A DNA stretch of 64,000 nucleotides. Origin: TMED27 sp041397865. Its GTDB lineage: Bacteria; Pseudomonadota; Alphaproteobacteria; Micavibrionales; Micavibrionaceae. The notes below the pieces were generated by a model. It was given only the letters and a program-made list of their open reading frames with translations, did no database searches and was not told where the DNA came from. The translations under genes and the position numbers were made by a program. Location: positions 62,001 through 126,000 of the forward strand of contig JAWKVT010000003.1 in the NCBI GenBank assembly GCA_041397865.1. Direction: 5' to 3'. Positions 61,403 through 64,000 of this stretch are shown one piece after another; the first letter of the stretch is position 1; each line of letters opens with the position of its first letter.

Positions 61403-61750
61403 TCAACCCGTAATTTTTTTAACAACGCTGGACTTTAATCCCATGGGCCCGAAACCGGGAACTTTGGCGTCTATATCATGATCGCCGATCCATTCCTCGG
61501 GCGGGAGGACGCGGATATTTTTAACCTTGGTGCCGACCTTAATCGTGTTATTGCCTACTTTAAGGTTCTTGGCGATGGTGACGCTGTCGCCGCTTTTAAG
61601 TTCATTGCCCACGGCATCGCGGACGGTTTGTGTCTCTTCCCCGGCAGAAGACCACTCATGCGCACATTCTGGGCAGATCAGCAGCGCGCCGTCCTCATAG
61701 GTATAGGGGCTTTCGCATTGCGGACAGGGGGGGAGTGGGTCATCGGTCAT
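61403..61750 (-). CDS. phnA: PhnA/YjdM family zinc-ribbon protein
   Basis: The 115-residue product has an N-terminal zinc ribbon (CPQC at about 9-12, CPEC at 27-30) and the PhnA domain: DAVGNELKSGDSVTIAKNLK, VGNNTIKVGTKVKNIRV, DHDIDAKVPGFGPMGLKS. Despite the name, its relation to phosphonoacetate hydrolysis is doubtful and the function is unsettled. Length is normal. It is divergent from the small gene at 61821. Confidence 0.93.
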   Translation of the reverse strand: MTDDPLPPCPQCESPYTYEDGALLICPECAHEWSSAGEETQTVRDAVGNELKSGDSVTIAKNLKVGNNTIKVGTKVKNIRVLPPEEWIGDHDIDAKVPGFGPMGLKSSVVKKITG

Positions 61751-61820
61751 GGCGCTTCTCTTATCTTTTCAGGCGTTGTAGTATACTGTGCTTGTTAACC
61801 TAACATGAAGGGAAAAAACG

Positions 61821-62111
61821 ATGACAGATTTAAACGTTAAAAAACCCAGAGATCATGCGCCAAAAGAACATGTCTCTGTTCAGGGAACCGGACAACCAGG
61901 AGAGAAAGTAATCGTAAAAGGACTGCGCGATGGTTTGGGCCGCGAAAAGGATATGCGGGCCAATGTGGGCGATGCCGGTCTGTGGGGCGTTAGCGGCATG
62001 GCGCCGGATAAAGAAGGCGTTGAGACGATTTCTGTGGAATCAAGCGGCGCGACGACAAGCACAACCTATGCTGTGCGCGTTCCGGCAAAACCGCCAAAAG
62101 GCCGGAAATAG
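61821..62111 (+). CDS. Small Ig-like-fold protein of unknown function
   Basis: The 96-residue product has no signal peptide. Its spacing of VSVQGTGQPGEKVIVKG, GLWGVSGMAP and TTSTTYAVRVPA resembles the bacterial Ig-like fold used as spacer in surface proteins, but as a single short domain. The C-terminus is basic (KPPKGRK). A good GAAGGGA ribosome site precedes ATG. It could be a structural fragment of a larger ancestor. Confidence 0.65.
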   Translation: MTDLNVKKPRDHAPKEHVSVQGTGQPGEKVIVKGLRDGLGREKDMRANVGDAGLWGVSGMAPDKEGVETISVESSGATTSTTYAVRVPAKPPKGRK

Positions 62112-62130
62112 GCCGTAAGGGCGTTTTTAA

Positions 62131-62427
62131 TTATACGAAGTTGATCCGGTCGCAGGCCGTGCAGCAATACATTGCCTTGCCTTCAATATCCTGCCCCGGA
62201 TCAAGGCCCCAGTCGCGGAAGAATCCGTCGATTTTTTCGCGCTGCTGGCGCACCAGCGGCGCGCGCATGACCTTGGCCACCAGCATATCGCCCAAACCAT
62301 ATTGGCCGCTCTCCATGCGCTGATAGAGTTCGGCTTCGCGCTGGCGCGCCTCTTCATAGGTCGGCACGTATTGGCGGAATTCCTGAGGCGTCGCGCAACC
62401 GCAATATGGGCAGTAAATATTTTCCAT
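62131..62427 (-). CDS. Small protein with two CxxC pairs
   Basis: The 98-residue product begins MENIYCPYCGCATPQEF and ends MYCCTACDRINFV, so two CxxC knuckles (about 6-9 and 90-93) from opposite ends could bind one zinc ion. The middle is helical and charged. No signal peptide. I do not recognise the family. It converges with the 61821 gene, leaving 19 bp between stops. Confidence 0.65.
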   Translation of the reverse strand: MENIYCPYCGCATPQEFRQYVPTYEEARQREAELYQRMESGQYGLGDMLVAKVMRAPLVRQQREKIDGFFRDWGLDPGQDIEGKAMYCCTACDRINFV

Positions 62428-62468
62428 GGTTTCTCTCCACAGTTCAGGTGATTGTGTATGTTTATAGT

Positions 62469-62543
62469 GTCATTGCAAGCGCCGCGAAGCAATCCAGAAC
62501 TCTTCAAATGGATTGCCGCGTCGCTAACTCTCCTCGCAATGAC
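62469..62543. repeat. Palindromic repeat element
   Basis: A 75-bp imperfect palindrome: GTCATTGC ... AGCAATCCA, a short loop, then TGGATTGC ... GCAATGAC. The outer and inner arms pair closely and the form (CATTGCxAGCG...GCGAAGCAATCC) is that of dispersed palindromic elements common in many bacterial genomes. It lies between two genes and gives none. Only this copy is in the window. Confidence 0.7.
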
Positions 62544-62549
62544 GGGGTT

Positions 62550-62918
62550 TTATTCGCACCAGTGTTTAGAGGTAGGGCATTTGATCATGTTTTTGCTCTG
62601 GCCATCCGGGCAGGGTTCGTCCGCCGTGGTGGGTTGTCCGGCTGCGCGGGCGAGATTATCGAGGTCGATGAAGGTGCCTTTGGCTTTTTTCGCCGCGGCG
62701 ACGGACATGGCGCAGCATTCATCGGTGACGGTTTCCGAAAAGCCGCGAAAGACGTTGTACCATTTGTCGTCCTGCCGTGACTGGCAGGATTTCATGTGCC
62801 GGGCGTAATAGGACGCATCACTTTCCTCGAACGCATAGGCGCCGGTGGTGGTGAGGAGGAGCAAAATAAACAGCGCTCCAATCAAAGCCCATAAGTTTGT
62901 TTCTCTAATCTTCTTCAT
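62550..62918 (-). CDS. Exported Cys-rich small protein
   Basis: The 122-residue product has a signal peptide or N-terminal anchor (WALIGALFILLLLTTTGAYA) and a mature part with six to seven Cys (SCQSR, DECCAMS, EPCPDG, IKCPTSKHWCE), suited to disulfides. No family recognised. Its start overlaps the end of the upstream gene by 14 nt, so the two are cotranslated. Confidence 0.65.
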   Translation of the reverse strand: MKKIRETNLWALIGALFILLLLTTTGAYAFEESDASYYARHMKSCQSRQDDKWYNVFRGFSETVTDECCAMSVAAAKKAKGTFIDLDNLARAAGQPTTADEPCPDGQSKNMIKCPTSKHWCE

Positions 62919-63762
62919 CTACTTCTTCTATTAAGCGATCAATATCCTCGAGAAAGTCGTTCAACAATTTTTGATTTTTGTTGTTTGATTTTTCAATTAA
63001 CTCTTCCAGCAAAGTAAATATTTTATCATCTGCTTTAGAATCTAATTCCTCTCTCATGGCAAATATTACAGCCCCCGCCGCCTTGGTTATCTCGGTAAGC
63101 AATGGAACTATCTGTTTTGTTATTTCTAACTTTTGTAAGGCTATTTCCTTGCTGATTTCTGTTCCTCTGGGAATGCGCTCCTGTACTTCTTTCATGTATT
63201 CGTCTGATGCTTCTGTAAGGGATGCCCAAAGTTCTTCGTTGTGCTGCCCTTCACGGTTAAATTCTTCCATCTTAGCCGTAATATCTTTATGAGCCTCAGT
63301 CGATATTTTACGTAGCTCTTCATTGCTGGCATGTTCAATCTCTAAATTTTGTAAATTTAACTTGTGTGGCATGACTGAAAAAAGAGCATTATTAATCAGA
63401 TTTGAGCACTCATAAAATCTCTCTAAGACTTTTTTTCCGGCAATTAATTGCACTTTGTAGAACTTGGCCGTGAAATCATAATTTGAGTTGTTAGAAAAGC
63501 TTGGAATATCTGCTTCACTTATACTCGAAAGGGTATTGATGGCGGCGGCAACTGATTCTATAGCACCATAATAAATATCCCTTCTAAGCGACATTTCTCG
63601 GTCTTCAGCACGCATCCCTCTATCGTGCTCAAGCTGTTTGGTGAGTCTACTCCCCTCAGAGACATTTTGTATTAGAGTGACTATTAATGTAATCAATCCC
63701 CCGACAAAAGCACCGCCTAAACCACTTAAGACTACCCACGCTTCTTGAGGAATATTTTCCAT
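62905..63762 (-). CDS. Uncharacterised membrane-anchored coiled-coil protein
   Basis: The 285-residue product has one N-terminal membrane helix (VVLSGLGGAFVGGLITLIVT) followed by a long, charged, mostly helical cytoplasmic part with likely coiled coil (KLEITKQIVPLLTEITKAAG, KIFTLLEELIEKSNNK). No catalytic motif is visible. It is AT-richer than its neighbours, which suggests later arrival. It starts 1 nt before the thiC stop region, so it is read from the thiC transcript, though no link with thiamine synthesis is evident. Confidence 0.68.
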   Translation of the reverse strand: MENIPQEAWVVLSGLGGAFVGGLITLIVTLIQNVSEGSRLTKQLEHDRGMRAEDREMSLRRDIYYGAIESVAAAINTLSSISEADIPSFSNNSNYDFTAKFYKVQLIAGKKVLERFYECSNLINNALFSVMPHKLNLQNLEIEHASNEELRKISTEAHKDITAKMEEFNREGQHNEELWASLTEASDEYMKEVQERIPRGTEISKEIALQKLEITKQIVPLLTEITKAAGAVIFAMREELDSKADDKIFTLLEELIEKSNNKNQKLLNDFLEDIDRLIEEVDEED

Positions 63763-64000
63763 CTAAGCTGCCTCATCCTTCTTTTCCTGCTCCGCGACGA
63801 AGTCTCTCACGTCCTGCGTGATTTTCATGGAGCAGAATTTGGGCCCGCACATGGAGCAGAAGGAGGCGACCTTGTGCCCCTCCGCCGGGAGGGTTTCATC
63901 GTGCATGCTTCTGGCCGTGTCGGGGTCTAAAGACAAATTAAACTGGTCGTTCCAGCGGAATTCGAAACGTGCCAGCGACAGCGCGTCATCCCTACGCTGC
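63763..64000 (-). CDS. thiC: Phosphomethylpyrimidine synthase ThiC, C-terminal part
   Basis: The last ~78 residues are present; the gene runs off the right edge. FRWNDQFNLSLDPDTARSMH and the cluster motif CSMCGPKFC (three Cys that bind the [4Fe-4S] cluster of this radical-SAM enzyme) identify ThiC, which converts aminoimidazole ribotide to the thiamine pyrimidine. It ends in a normal basic/acidic tail (QEKKDEAA). Confidence 0.95.
   Translation of the reverse strand, partial: QRRDDALSLARFEFRWNDQFNLSLDPDTARSMHDETLPAEGHKVASFCSMCGPKFCSMKITQDVRDFVAEQEKKDEAA

Noticed and set aside
62406..62808. Two plus-strand frames over the palindromic repeat
   Set aside because: They read through the repeat and the opposite strand of the Cys-rich protein gene; no ribosome site.

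Overview
The window is chromosomal DNA from an alphaproteobacterium. The main evidence is the gene order hemJ-hemH-hemE, then a gap, then ppsR-maf-aroE-coaE-dnaQ, secB, tim44, mltA. This is the block that flanks the replication origin in Caulobacter, Rickettsia and relatives. A flagellum, a Dot/Icm-type secretion system and many proteins of unrecognised family suggest an environmental, host- or prey-associated lineage. A Micavibrio-like group would fit, but that placement is a guess. No rRNA gene, CRISPR array or prophage was seen.

Layout. 1-2188: haem genes on the minus strand. 2189-2578: an AT-rich gap with a DnaA box, the best oriC candidate. 2579-6824: an accessory block (a small unknown protein, two tandem related proteins that look like decayed metallopeptidases, a secreted or anchored esterase) lying between the candidate origin and ppsR. 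6880-14539: housekeeping genes, with a 42-residue entericidin-like lipoprotein at 11262-11390. 14563-16409: OmpW and an aldo/keto reductase.

16434-43766: a type IVB (Dot/Icm, IncI-like) secretion locus in two minus-strand segments. The first reads icmL-icmK-icmE-icmG-icmC/D-icmD-icmJ-icmB, the Legionella order. The second reads DsbC-like, Pro-rich protein, lytic transglycosylase, dotD-dotC-dotB-icmT, TcpQ-like. Between them, on the plus strand, are three tandem paralogous exported proteins of unknown function and flgK-flgL behind a good sigma-54 promoter. The icmC position holds a fusion of several IcmD-like membrane modules with an IcmC-like end. The coupling proteins DotL and DotM, DotA, and the IcmS/IcmW/IcmQ group are not in the window. 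The locus therefore supplies the core channel, the ATPases DotB and DotO, and the adaptor DotN, and needs partners encoded elsewhere.

43816-50685: FIST protein, LemA plus M48 protease, Bax-inhibitor-like protein, a stand-alone Fis-type HTH, MscL, tRNA-Ala(GGC) followed by a duplicated tRNA 3' end and a hairpin-rich segment, a small exported acidic protein and an O-antigen ligase-like protein. 50714-51240: an IS200-type element. 51256-60226: a divergent two-partner secretion pair (TpsB and a 2253-residue beta-helical exoprotein). 60468-64000: a paralogue of the 2579 gene, a hairpin-rich gap, a PhnA-type zinc ribbon protein, small unknown proteins, a palindromic repeat, and the 3' end of thiC.
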